This document shows positions 12,801 through 27,300 of a stretch of 64,000 bases of DNA, one piece after another (positions within the stretch are counted from its first letter, which is position 1; each line of letters opens with the position of its first letter). A model generated the notes under the pieces. It saw only the letters and a program-made list of their open reading frames with translations. It was not told the origin of the DNA and made no database searches. The position numbers were made by a program, and so were the translations under genes. The DNA comes from Saturnia japonica (lineage: Eukaryota > Arthropoda > Insecta > Lepidoptera > Saturniidae), in assembly GCA_033032175.1 (NCBI GenBank), contig CM065313.1:19698327-19762326 (forward strand), written 5' to 3'.

Positions 12801-15800
12801 GAAAATAGGATAAGATTAAAATGCAATATTTACGTTTCATTATCAACAGCAGAGTCGTTTCTTACATAGCCATGACAGCAATATTGTACATTTTGAATGA
12901 TTCTTTTCTGAAAAAAATGTTACGAAAATTACAGTAAACTGATCTTAATAAAGGATTCCATTAACGTTAAATAAAATAAATATTAAAATGAACAAGGCAT
13001 GCGCAGTTTCTATCAAAGATCATGTAATTTTTTTACTACACAGTAGTTATTTACATCCCGTGATTTTATTTTTACAGATATTGTTAACTATTCTTATGCC
13101 GTTTCAATTGAGGAGTGGCATGTATTCCCTGTGTACAATTTTCATCAAAATCAGTAGAAAATTTAATAACTCCATTCTACGATTTTTAATGCATTATTAA
13201 AGAATCACATAGCCTCTCAATTATGGTATAAATTATGCTTCCCGTCTACAAAATTTAATCAGAATCGGTTGAGAATTGATGAAAGTTAATTTTTTGGAAC
13301 TTTTGTTTTTGTATTTCTAGAAGTAATGTTGACAATTGTTACAGCCCATCAATTGTATTGCTTATACTTCCCGTGTACAAAATTTCATAAAAATCGGTTT
13401 GAAACTACTTAATAACAAATTTAAAATTTTGGATCTTTTTTTACGATTCCTTAAAGTGTTATTGACAATTCCCGTAGCTCATCCTTCGTGGGAAGGCTTT
13501 TACTTTCCGTGTACAATATATAATACGAGTGAAATCGTGGGGTACAACTAGTATAATGTATTTGTTTAATGGTGGTAGGGCTTTTTATAATGACCGCCTG
13601 GCTAGCTACCACCCTTGAGTTGAAAATCGCTAAACACCAATAGGTGTATTCCGGTAGCTGCACTTGAGAGCCAGCCTTCCACTAGGCTTAGTGTGCTACC
13701 ATCTTATACCATTTCCATTTCTTTATTTTCTCGACGACAGCTCTTGTGAAAACTTGAACGAGCGTCTTTTTTACATTATGTATGCATTATTTTATAAAAA
13801 TATGACGCTTGCACACGTACAAGGTTATACTAGAGTCGGAGAAACTGATAGGGATGGAGCTATATGGATAAACGTAACACGATAATAGACCCGATATTTT
13901 TTTACAAAATGTAAGAATCTAAACTACTGCCGGATATTTTTATAAAAATTTATTAACTAATATTATATTTCATTACAAGATGTTACACGTATTAATTCTT
14001 GATTGATAATGCCAAGTTCTTCTCAAATTTTCGAAACTATTGTAAAATAAGTAGGTATAGGTAGGTACTCGACAATGACAATTGGTTCTGGATGTTTAAA
14101 ATCTACGTCGCTCTTACGAAACGAAAGAGATTGACATACCGTAATAATAATCGGTTCGCGACCGATTTTCATGACGGGTTTGTCGCAATCCGCATCACTA
14201 TCACTCCAGGTACATTCTTTATTTGACCAATATACGTATGTATGAAAATCCTTGACCTTGGTTAAAAACCTGTGAATAAATAAATGTTATATTAATAAAG
14301 TAATACGACCATCACTCAGCAATTTGTTTAAAAACTAGCTGTGCCCCACGGTTTCGCCCGTATTAATTGTATCCGATAAAACACCGCACCGTCAACACAC
14401 CCGTGTAGTTTCCTATAAGTACAAATTATTTTAATTTTCCATTATATCCTAAACTATGTATCCACATAACTTGCTGTAAAGGACATAATTTAACTTCATA
14501 AAATTCTCTTCATGATGAAGTAACTTTTATTCGTAAGTTTTAATATGCCATGTCTAAAAATAATATTCATAAATCAATTTTTAATCTACACCAAAAAAAA
14601 GCAAAATAACTTATTGTGGCTTATGTATAATAGACAGGCATATACTATCGCGAACTTTTTTTTAGACATACTAAAGACCAATATTATTGTGGAGAATTAT
14701 ATTTACGTACTAGCTGTGCCCCTCGGTATCACCCGAGTTTTTATCCAACAAATACCGCGCCGCCAACGCGACGGACCCGTGTAGTCTATCATAATTGATA
14801 TCACTTCCCGCAAGTACAAATTATTTTAATTTTTCATTTTCTCCTGAACTATTTGTCCTAATTACATACTATAAAAAGAAAAATTTAAATTGTCTTTATG
14901 ATGAAATAACTTTGTTCGTAAGGATTAATATGATAAGCCTAAAAATAAACCTCAAAATCAATTTTTAATCTTCAACATAAAAACTCGCAAAATACCTTAT
15001 TGTGGCTTATGCTATTAAGAAATAGGCATATGTTATCGGAGACTTTTTTAGATATACTAAAGAACAATATTTTTGTAGAATATTATATTTACGTATCACT
15101 AACCATTACGCCAGCGTATGCGGATAAAGTAGTTCGGGAAGACTTCCACTCCGACTTACTTAAACAAAAATCAATATTTAAGGCTAGCTGAGAGGTATAG
15201 CTTAGTTCCAGATAGCTTATACTATTCTTCGTGAATCTGGCTATCATATACAAAAAGAATTTTCCGAATCCGACAGCTACCAGTTGTCCAGAGATTACCA
15301 TGTTTAAACAAACAGACAAAAAAAACTCGTCCGCTTTACTAAATTATTAATAGTATCTATACACGGACTGACCTCGGAACACGACAAACCAACAGAAAAT
15401 CATACATGTGTTTAAAACTATGTGTATGATGGTCGCGATCCCTACCACCCCGCTATATTACTGTATATATACACTGACTAATCTCTGAACACGATAAACC
15501 AAAAGAAAATTATAGATGGTTTTTTTCTTTCTCACTGATTATACTGTTAGCCTAAGGGGCCCTAAAGAAATAGAACCACTTATGGGTTTGACAGCTTCAC
15601 CAGGCTTGGAGGCGAACGCTTAAGGCATTCAGCCGCGAACGCGTGAGCAACATGCGCACAAGGGTGCCAAAGTGGCCGGGCGTCGGCTTGGGCTATTACC
15701 GCGATTGTGAAAAGGTCGCGAACTGACTAATTCCCTATCTGTAGAAAATTCGAGCTAAACTAACGCATACATATAACATGTCCCTGCCTCCTGGGAGAAA

Positions 15801-18305
15801 GGAATGAACATGTGTATATGTATTTAGTATTCTGGAAACATGATTGAAAGTAACTATCGTAAAAAAAGAAAAAAAAGGTCCCTTACAGAATCTATGTACT
15901 TATGTGGTGTGTACGTATGTATGTACATATTGTGTGTGGGTAACTACGTGATTGCAAGTGCAGTGTCACCAGTATCGCGCGAGCGGCTGCATGACTCAAG
16001 GGTTCTACACCGAGGGAACGAACCTAGGCTTGAGTTGATTGATTGAAAGATTGATTCGAATCAAACTCTGATGTATCGATTCACAATAAATCGAGGTCTA
16101 AAAGATCGATCTCTCCAAAAAATCGACCTTCTTTTATTCGCTTTTCAAATTTGTGTTAACAATGTAAAAAACCTATTATAGAAAACAAAAAGGACACCAC
16201 AACAATCGATCTTTTGCTATTTGTACCCTGCTAAAGTATCAGTTAAAGAGAAACAAAGAAAGGTATAGAGAGAGAGAGAATTCATTTCAAAATTTTCTAT
16301 ATCTCTACATATAATAAAAACGTAACTGATCGATGTCTGTGCATAGAAGTTATATGAGAAAAACTATTATTGGGGGCCTTTATCAACGCAGCAGAACCCA
16401 AAACAATGATTGTTAGAATTTTTGTCTGTTTGTCTGTTTGCCAACGTTTGTGCGCGCTAATCTCAGAAACGGCTTAACCGATTTCAATGCGGTTTTCACT
16501 AATATATTGAAATAAGTTTCACTTAAAATTAAGTGTTTGTTTTATTTCAATCAGTTCATAAATTAAAAAGTTATATCAATTTTAAAATTCACGTCGAATA
16601 TTTGTTCGATAAAATGGTATAAAATAACTGTTCAGTTGAATTGGCTGAAACTTTGAAATTGGTTTGTAAAATTATGATCATTGAAAGTTTACATAAAGTT
16701 AAAAAATGTACAGTTTCAGAGAATTTGGAAATTATCAATATGAGTTGACCTTAGATCTATATGATAAATCATATAAAAAAGGGGTCACCCTAGGCTGGAT
16801 TTTCGGTTGGATATAATTACGCAAGCGAGTCGAGTACCGCATCGCTGCTAGGCAATTCATTCCGAAAAAGATCGATTCAAATCAATCTCTGATCTATCGA
16901 TTCACAAAAAATCGAGGTTTGAAAGATCGATCTCTCAAAAATCGACCTTTTTTATTCACTTTTCAGATTTGTGTTAACAATATAAAAATCCCTACTATAG
17001 AAAACAAACAGGACACTATTTCAATCGATCTTTTGTTATTTTTACCATGCTAAAGTATCACTTAAAGAGAAGCAAAGAAAGGTATAGAGAGAGAGAGAGA
17101 GAGACTTCATTTAAAAAAATTATTATTATAAATTGTTGTCGTTATTCTGCTGTTGGGTAATTTATTGTTATGAATCGTATTTTAATCGGTAAAACACACC
17201 ATAGAGCATGACAGCATAATGAAATGGATAATCCATACTAATATTATAAATGCGAAAGTAACTGTGTCTTTCCTGTTTGTTGCATTTCACGCCCTGAAAT
17301 AGGTGATGAAGATTTGTATGAAGAACGCATTAAACCAAATTTGATAAATTTTGGTATAGAGATTTCTTGGACCTTGAAGAAAGACATTGACATTGTCGTG
17401 AAATAGGGGATGAAAGATTGTATGAAGAATCCACTATCTCTAAATTTAGGGATATGAAAATTCATATTTAAGCTTTTAGGAAGAAATAACATAGTTTCAC
17501 GTTTTTGAAAAATAAGGGATGATTTACAATACCATACACATAGACTGTACCCCCTGATACTAAGAAAAATGTTCCTGAGACATAAGCTTACATTATACAA
17601 GACATGTGTCCGTCCTATCATGACATATAAGCTGCGCCACATTCGCTCATACGTCAAAGATCAACATTAACAAATTCTAAATCCTCGAAAACCGATTCTT
17701 ACGTAAAATTAACAAAGCCCCTTGGTACGCTGGTCGAATTGTATATTAGATATCTTACGCGATCGTACTTCGACACTGCGTCGAATCACGTGAATCTGTT
17801 GGTGAAAGCTGCCGCGACTTAAACCCCAAAACCGAACATCCCCCGCGAACAACTCCGGCCGCGAATATCTTCACTGATCCCGTTTATAAGATCGAGGAAA
17901 TAAACAAATACTACTCCACCGTCTCTCCAAACAAATCATGCTCGCGCCCACGCCCGCGAAACCACCGTTCCCTCCGAAGGGGACGGGCGGCTAATTTCGC
18001 TCCCGCACACCCGTCACGTCCTCCCTCTCTTACGGCAACTCAAGCCTAGGTCCGTTCCCTCTAGGTAGAACCCCTAAGTCATGAAGCCGCTCGCGCGAAC
18101 CAGGTGACACTGCACTTGCAATCACGTAGCTACCCACACACATCATTACACACAATATGTACATCAATGCGTGCATACCACTTAAGTGTATAGGTTCTTG
18201 AAGGGAACTTTTTTTAATTTTTTTATGATAGTTAGTTTCGATAATATTTACAGAATACTAAATACATATACACATGTTCATTCTTTTCACCCAGGAGGCA
18301 GGGAC

Positions 18306-18354
<49 letters not shown>

Positions 18355-21300
18355 TTAGTTTAGCTCGAATTTTCTACTGATAAGGAATTATTCAATTCGC
18401 GACCTTTTCACAATCGCGGTAACAGCCCAAGTCGAGGTCCAGCCACTTTGGCACCCTTGTGCGCTGTTGCCCACGCTTTCGCGGCTGAATGCCTCAAGCG
18501 CTCGCTCTCAAGCCTGGTGAAGCTGTCAAAGCCATCAGTGGCTCTATTTGTTTAGGGCCCCTTAGGCTAATAGTATAGTCAGTCAGAAAAAATACCATCT
18601 ATGATTTTCTTTTGGTTTATCGTGTTCAGAGATAAGTCAGTGTATATACAGTAATATAGCGGGGTGGTAGGGATCGCGACTACCATACACATAGATAAAC
18701 CCATCTACAACTTTCTTTTGGTTTGTCGTGTTCCGAGATCAAAACGTGTATATCTATACTATTAATAAGTTAGTAAAGCGGACTAGTTTTTTTGTTTGAT
18801 TGTTTAAACCTGGTAATCTCTGGACAACTGGTAGCGGTCGGATTCTAAAAATACTTTTTGTATATGATAGCCAGATACACGAGGATTAGTGTAGGCTATC
18901 TGGAACTAAGCTACACCTCTCAGCTAGTCTTAAATATTAATTTTTGTTAAGTAAGTCGGAACATAAAGCGATCCCAAACTAATTTATTCGCGTGTTATGC
19001 CGTAATGGTTAGTGATACGTATGTACAAATATTGACCCTTACTATATCTAAACAAAATTTTAATATAGGATGTCACCAGCCAAAAAAAAATTGTGTTTTA
19101 TGCAGTGCTAAAACTTACGACGTCCTTACAAAAGAAGAGACTGACAAAATGAATGCATATCTTAAACAGAAAGAAGATTCATATAATCGTTTTATATTTC
19201 ACTTAAATTTAAATACACAAGACAAAAGTGTAATTTGCGCAAGTTTTGATTTCCAAAAGGTTTTAATAATTGAATTTAATTTTTTTTTAAATTTAAATAC
19301 ACCTCATGGCAAAAATATGTCTCTATACTACAGCATAAAAATTTCCATATATAATTTTACTATTTATGAAAGTGGAACTCAGGAGGGGTTCTGTCACATT
19401 TGGAACAAAACAGATGCTCACAGAGGAGCAAATGAAATTTCTACCATTTTGTTAAATTATATTAATGAACTAGACAGTAGGGGCAATGTCAAAACTCTTA
19501 TATTCAGACTTAACAGATTCAGGCAGACAAAATAAAAAACAAAAACAGTTTTGAGTATGCTGCGTTAAGCATTAGCGAATTGCCAAAATTTAGATGTGAT
19601 TCAAATTAATTATATAGTTCCTGGCCATACGTATATGCCAGTAGATAGCATGCATGCTGTCATTGAGTGTCTGGTCAAGGATACAATGATATGGGCACCT
19701 TTTTATTGGCCAACTGTTATTGCCCTATCACGAAAAAACCCGCTTCCATATAAAGTGACGTTTATGGAAGGAAATCAATTTATGGGATTCGAGGACATCA
19801 TAAATAAAATATTTAAAAAACACAGAAACTCATGATTTAACAATAAGCGTGGCAACTTTAAAAAAGAAATTACCTCAACAAAATGTTGGTTAAACTTTCA
19901 ATGTCGGCTGAGCCTGAGTATACAGAAGTGACTCTAAATGCATGTAAAACAGGACTATCGCCCAAAAAAAAATCTTTACTTAAACAAACTACCAATATCG
20001 GCACAAAAGTATGCAGACCTCAAAAAACTTACAAAAAATGTCATACCGGCAGCATGCGCTAATGAGTACTTAGATCTTAAGTATAATAGTAAGACTGTCG
20101 ATTGCCTACCAGAGACTGATGAAGAGGATCACTGAAATTTTGTGATAGGTTAAGATTAGGATTCAGAATTGTATTTTCTAACACATTTTTCTGTGATTCA
20201 TCAAACATTCACTTAAAGAAATTCTTAGTACCTATTTTCTTGTTTGATTAGAATGAACAGCTTAGTCTGTATAAGTTTCAATGTATGTGCCTATTTCGTT
20301 CGATTTTAAATATTTACTTAAGTCTTACCCAAGAAATGTGTACATTCTAATAATGTTTAAATTTGCCAGATTTTTGTAAAATTTTGTTGTCAATGTTTCG
20401 CCGGACTAATATTTGATTTTATGTTTTTTAGCTTTATAATGTTTCCACCATGTCTATCCAATATTATTACTATAGGTAAATATAATTAATAATTTTCTAG
20501 TGAAAAGAAGATCTCGAGCTAATATTATGGTTGATCGGTTACCTATAAATGTTTTTGTTCTTATTTTAGTTGACACAAATTATACAAGGTGTCCAGAAAG
20601 GGTATCGGGTATTTGTTTTCGCGCCATATTCGAAACGGGGCGTCTAAAGGGTGCGGGGAGGGGTTCGTGGCGTCCGCCATTTTGTGGAGTTTTAGTCACG
20701 ATGGAACAGTACTCGGGGACTACATGCCTACGTTAAACAGCTCTCCCGTTCGTATTTCGACACCGCGTCGAACCACGCGAATCCGTTAATAAAAACAGCC
20801 GCCACTTATGTTCCGGCACCCACGGACATCCGGTGCAAACGCCGGCCGCGCAATATTTTTATTGATCCCGACGATCACATCGAAAATTCGAATAAATATT
20901 ACACATCCGTCTCTCCAAACAGAGCGTGCCAGCGCCCACACCCGCGTAACCACCGTTCTCTCCGCAGAGGGCGGGCGGTCAATTTCGCTCCAGCACACCC
21001 GTCACGTCCACCCTCTCTAGCGGTAACCCAAGCCTAGGTCCGTTCCTCGGTGTGAAACCCTTGGGTCAGGCAACCGCCCGCGCGATACAAGTGACACTGT
21101 ACGTGCATCACTTAGCTACCTACATACAACACTACACACGTATGAACATACACACGTGCACACCACACAGGTACATAGGTTCTGTGAGGGACCTTTTTTT
21201 TTCTTTTTTTACGCTAGTTAGTTAGCGCTAGTTAGTGTAGAAACATTCCGATTATTGAATACACATACGCACGGTTCCTTCCTTCCTCCCAGGAGGAAGG

Positions 21301-24300
21301 GAACGTGCCTATGTGTATATTTAGTTAGCTCGAATCGTAGGTGTAGGGATTCGAATAGATCGCGACCTATTTGCGAACGCGACGACCGCCCGAGCCGAGG
21401 TCCGGCCACTTTGGCACCCTCGTGCGAGTCGTCCACAAAACTTTCGCGGCTGAGTGCCCTCTGCGCTCGCCCCCAAGTCCGGTGAAGCTGTAAAAGCCGC
21501 AGCGGCTTTAGGGCCCCTAAGGCTAACAGTGTAGTCAGTTCTAAAAAAAAAAAAAAAAAAAAAAGTACTCGGGGACGCATCGCGCATTTTGCGTACGAGC
21601 GTATTATCGTAATGGTGATTCAATAGTGACTGCTCAACGTCTCTATCGTGCGGAATATCGTACACGCCACGCACCAAGTGACGATAGCATTAGGAAATGG
21701 ATCAGGATGTTCGAGAATACAGGTGCGACAGTTAAAATTCAAAACTCTGGTCGTCCTCGTTGAGTTCGCGATGAAGAAACAATTGAAGAAGTTGAGGCGT
21801 CAGTTCTACAAAATCCGTCTTTATCCATCCGAAAGCGAAACCAAGCGTTGAACATCAAAAAATCGTCTTTACATTCGATTTTAAAGAAAGACTTACATCT
21901 AAAAGCCTATAAAATTCAATTGGTTCAAGAATTGAAGGATACGGACTATGCTAATCGACTGAATTTTGCGAACGAAATGCTGCAGCGATTTAACAACTTT
22001 AACAACATACTGTTCAGTGACGAAGCAAATTTTCACCTGAATGGTCATGTTAATAAGCAGAATTGTCGGTACTGGGCAATGGAGAATCCGAGACGAAAGC
22101 ATGAACGACCCCTGCATAGTTTGGGCCGCTATGTCTGCTAAAGGCATAATTGGTCCTTATTTTCATGAAGATCAACGAGGCCGAGCAATTAATGTGAATA
22201 GTGACCGTTATTGCGATATGTTGCGAAATTTTTTGGTCCCAGAGTTGCAGGAGTTTGCAGGTTTCAACTCAAGAACGTGGTTCCAGCAAGATGGGGCCAC
22301 TTGCCATACCTCAAATGACTCAATGGAAGTTGTTAACGAATTATTCCCTAATAAAGTCATTTCGCGAAGGGGTAACATCAACTGGCCTCCCAGAAGCCCC
22401 GACCTTAGCCCGCTTGACTATTTTGCATGGGTATGGGTTTTATGGGCATAAAAGTAAGGTTTATCAAAACAATCCGACGAATCTAACCCAGTTAAAGCAA
22501 AACATCAGGTCAGAAATGGCAACAATATCGATAGCTATGTGTCAACGTGTTATCGCCAATCTTCGTTTCCGTTTAGAAGAGTGCCAGCAACGTAACGGTC
22601 ATCATTTGGATAACATCATCTTTTCCAAATAATTCTCCAATTCATATGCTAATAATAAACAATAAACTTATTTATTGCATACAAATAATTTTTGTTTCAT
22701 TGAACTTACAAATACCCGATACCCTTTCTGGACACCTTGTATTTATTAATCTTATGTTATTGTTGCGAATTACAAACATAAACATTGTCTAGAAATTTTA
22801 ACGTGTCCCAAAAAGTACCTACCTGTTGAAATCCTAATCACATCCCTAGACACTGTTGTATAATTATATGGTTGAGATTTCTAACTGCTAAAGTAGAAAC
22901 AATGAGATGAAGATGTTTTATTACATTGATTATTAAATTTTGCTGTGGTGTTAAGATAAAAGTTTTTCATTGTCTACCTACTTAATGAACACCTCCCTAT
23001 TGAAGTCCGTTTTAAATAATTGTGTTATAGACATTGCCGAGTTAAAACACGATTTGCCACATGTAACTTTTAAAAAGTTCAATAAATTTGCGTTCAGAAA
23101 AGCTTAAGACATTTTATTAGGATCATTGGGTTTCTAGAGGTTTAAGTTACGCCAAATTTTCTAGCCATTGCATGTATTACTAACGTGCTTACACCCCATT
23201 CCTGACAGCAAATTAAAAGAAAATGTATTAACTACCTTTTCGAAGTCAGCGAATTTGTTATAATTTTCTGATTCAATATAAACAATATGTCAAGATACGA
23301 CATTTTTGAAGTCTGTAATTTCTGTAGACAATGGCTGTAACTCGAAAAAACCCTATTTCTAGTATTAAGAAACTATTGGTTTGTAGCCCATTTCATACAG
23401 TGTTCTATTTAATACTTATGCTCTAAAAATTAAATTCATACGACTTACCGTTAAAAAAATAATGATTTATTTACCATTTTTTTTCGTATTTTGGCTCTGG
23501 TGTAAAGTTGGGTTTGCCAGGGTTACGCCCTTATTGTTTTCTATCATCGATATGATAAATCATATTAGAAAGGGGTTACTCTAGGCTGGATATTGTCGGT
23601 TGGATATAATTACGCAAGCGAGTCGAGTGCCGCATCGCTGCTAGGCAATTCATTCCGAAAAAGATCGATTCGAATCAAACTCTGGTCTATCGATTCACAA
23701 AAAATCGAGGTTTGAAAGATTGATCTCTCAAAAATTAACCTTTTTTGTTTACTTTTCAGATGTGTTAACAATATAAGAATCCCTATTATAGAAAACAAAC
23801 AGGACACCACTTCAATCGATCTTTTGTTATTTTTACCATACTAAAGTATCAGTTAAAGAGAAACACAGAAAGGTACAGATAGAGAATTCATTTCAAAAAA
23901 TTATTATTATAAACTGTTGTCGTTATTCTGCTGTTGGGTAATTTACTGTTATGAATCATATTTTAATTGGTAAAAGACACCATAGTGAATGACAGCATAA
24001 TGAAATGGATAATTCATACTAATATTATAAATGCGAAAGTAACTATGTCTGTCCTGTTTGTTGCATTTTGCGCCCTGAAATAGGCGATGAAAATTTGTAC
24101 GAAGAACGCATTAAACCAAATTTGATAAATTTTGGTATAGAGATTTATTGGACCTTGAAGAAAGACATTGACATTGTCGTGAAATAGGGGATGAAAGATT
24201 GTATGAAGAATCCACTATTTCTAAATTTAGGGATATGAAAATTCATATTTAAGCTTTTAGGATGAAATAACATTGTTTCACGTTTTTGAAAAATAAGGGA

Positions 24301-27300
24301 TGATTTACAATACCATACACATAGACTGTACCCCCTGATACTAAGAAAAATGTATCTGAGACATAAGCTTACATTATACAAGACATGTGTCCGTACTATC
24401 ATGGCATTTAGCTGCGCCACATTCGCACATACGTCAAAGATCAACATTAACAAATTCCAAATCCTCGAAAACCGATTCTTACGTAAAATTAACAAAGACC
24501 CTTGGTACGCTGGTCGAATCGTATATTAGTTATCTTACGCGATCGTTCTTTGACACTGCGTCGAATCACATGAATCCGTTGGTGAAAGCTGCAGTGACTT
24601 AAACCCCAAAGCTGAACATTCTCCGCGAACAACTCCAGCCGCGAATATCTTTATCAATCCCATTGATAAGATTGAGGAAATAAACAAATACTACTCCACC
24701 GTCTCTCCAAACAAATCATGCTCGCGCCGACGCCCGCGAAACCACTGTTCCCTCCGAAGGGGACGGGCGGCTAATTTCGCTCCCGCACACCCGTCACGTC
24801 CTCCCTCTCTTACGGCAACTCAAGCCTAGGTCCGTTCTTAAGCATTGATTTTTGTTAAGTAAGTCGAAGTGGAAGTGTTCTCGAACTGCTTTATCCGCGT
24901 GCACTGGTGTAATGGTTAGTGATACATAAATACAATATTCTACAAAAATATTGTTCCTTAGTATATCTAAACAAAGTCCCCGATAACATATGCCTATTTC
25001 TTAATAGCATAAGCCATAATAAAGTATTTCGCAAGTTTTTTTGTTGAAGATTAGAAATTGATTTATAAGCATTATTTTTAGGCTTATCATATTAATCCTT
25101 ACCAACAAAAGTTATTTCATCATAAAGACAATTTTATGAAGTTAAATTTTGTCCTTTATAGTATGTTATTTGTACAAATAGTTTAGGAGATAATGAAAAA
25201 TTAAAATAATTTGTACTTGAGGAAAGTGAGAATAATTATGATAGGCTACACGGGTGTGTCGCGTTGGCGGCGCGGTATTTGTCAGATAAAAACACGGATG
25301 AAACCGAGGGGCACGGCTAGTATAACATAAGTTTATACCCACAATATGCCAGATCAATATCCTGCCAAAAACATTTTATTTATTGGTATTTTATGATGAA
25401 AGTTACAAACTATTATGATTATTACTACCTATATTAGACCTACGAGTATAACAATAATTTATATAACAAGACAATTTTTGACAAAAAAGAAAACCAACTC
25501 CAATGATTTTGAAGAGTTCCCTTCTGTAACTTCGAATTTCAAAGTCCAATGCTAATAAAATTAAAGGATGGTCCACCCTTCAGGTATCGCCTATCCAACA
25601 AAAAAAGAATCATCCAAATCGGTTCATAAACAAAGACTGAAAACTTCCATAAAATAAATTCATTCGAATTGAGTCCATTCCCGTCTTTTGTTGAAGTCGG
25701 TAAAAATGAAAGAAATACCTACATATAACCTCAAGATAGAAGAAAAGAGTAGAAATATATTTTGTCTCTGTCAACTGCGATATCTATAAGGTCAATTTTA
25801 TTCCGTACCAATATTGGTATCTATATGAAAACAATGCAGTGATAAGGGTCTTTTTTTAAAATTCCAATTTATATTTCTTTATCCACGCCTATAATAAGGC
25901 CTCTCTTTGGTCTGTGAAGTCCTGGTATAAAATAATCATTTCCTCTGCTTATAATCCAGTTTATTAGTGCACATCAGTTGTAATTATTTCCCTAACGGAA
26001 AAAACAAGAATGAAATAATTATGTCACTTGCATGCAGAATTACATTATAAAGAATATAATAAAATAAAGTTATCTTTGAATTACATATCGGAATCAACTT
26101 AGATTCAAGTCAAATAATTATATCAATAGGATCCATATTTAGAGCATTAAGTATAATGTTTGATATTATTGTATGAGCGACACATACTTGCTATTGGGCA
26201 GTTGAAAGATATATTGTTTTTATAAAAAGGAATATGAAATAAGTTTGTGATTCTAGTACAGATTTTGATGTTGAACCTTAATTTTAATTTTATGAAGGTA
26301 AATTAATTCACTCGCTTGCCTTCTACTAGGGAGAGAGGAAGTTTTAAAGTGCTTGGCACGTTCTATGTGATTAAGCAGTGTTCTGTTCACCCCATGTCTA
26401 AAACAAAGTGATTGTATGAGTTATAAAGTATGGAGACCAAACTACACAGGCGTATCCGATTAAAGGCCTAATTAAAGTTTTATATAGATATAGTAAAGTA
26501 GTAGGTCTATGAAATTTATTATTTATACGAAATACAAAACCAAGTAATTGATTGCTTTTATTTATTACATGTTCGTAGCGTAGACGAAACGACAATTTAC
26601 TATCAAACATAACACCTAAATCTCTGATGACTTTTTGTGTCCAATAGAATAATTATTCATTTTATAATCGTACAGAAATTTAGAGAACTTAGTTGAGAAG
26701 GATATCGCAAAGCATTTTTTAATATTTAAAGACATGTACTTTAAGCTACACTACTTGTTAATATTTTCAATATCATGTTGTAATTGAAGACAGGCACTAA
26801 TACTATGTATTGATCGAAAAAGAAAAACATTAACAAGAAGTTACTATAGAGTTAGTTACCTAAATCATTTATGAATAATATGAACAGCAGAGGTCCCAGA
26901 TGTGAACCTTGAGGTACCCCCGGTGTGATAAAGATAGGGCAAGACAAATATCACCTTATAGCTACCATTTGTCTACGGTTTGAGATGTAAGATTCAACCC
27001 AACGAAGTAAGCTACCGTGGATTCCGTAAGTACAGAGCTTCCGAACTAGAAGAGAATGATTTATTTTATCAAATGCCTTCGAAAAATCTGTATAAATGGA
27101 ATCTACATGATTACGTTCATTAAAGGAATCGCAGATGTAACTTTTGTATAATAGTAAATCGCTAATTATAAAACCACCACTAACAAAGCCATGTTGCAAT
27201 AGAGAAATGTGACTTTTGACGTGATTATACATTTTTTAGTAGATAATAGATTCAAATAATTTTCCCATACACGAGATAATACTTATAGTGTATAATTTTC

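Larger units (their letters stand above)
20585..22739 (+). mobile_element. DD41D mariner, split by a LINE
   Basis: Inverted ends CAAGGTGTCCAGAAAGGGTA (continuing for about 32 matching bases) lie at 20,585 and 22,739, flanked by TA on both sides. Removing the LINE at 20,721-21,563 and one target copy leaves about 1.3 kb, the usual mariner size. Confidence 0.9.

Noticed and set aside
17244..17657. 137-residue minus-strand frame, related to 24,145-24,495
   Set aside because: Crosses the junction of a dispersed repeat and a LINE whose coding sense is on the plus strand; chance open frame.
21255..21485. Plus-strand frame in the LINE 3' UTR
   Set aside because: Lies downstream of the reverse transcriptase end, in an untranslated tail repeated elsewhere with stops.
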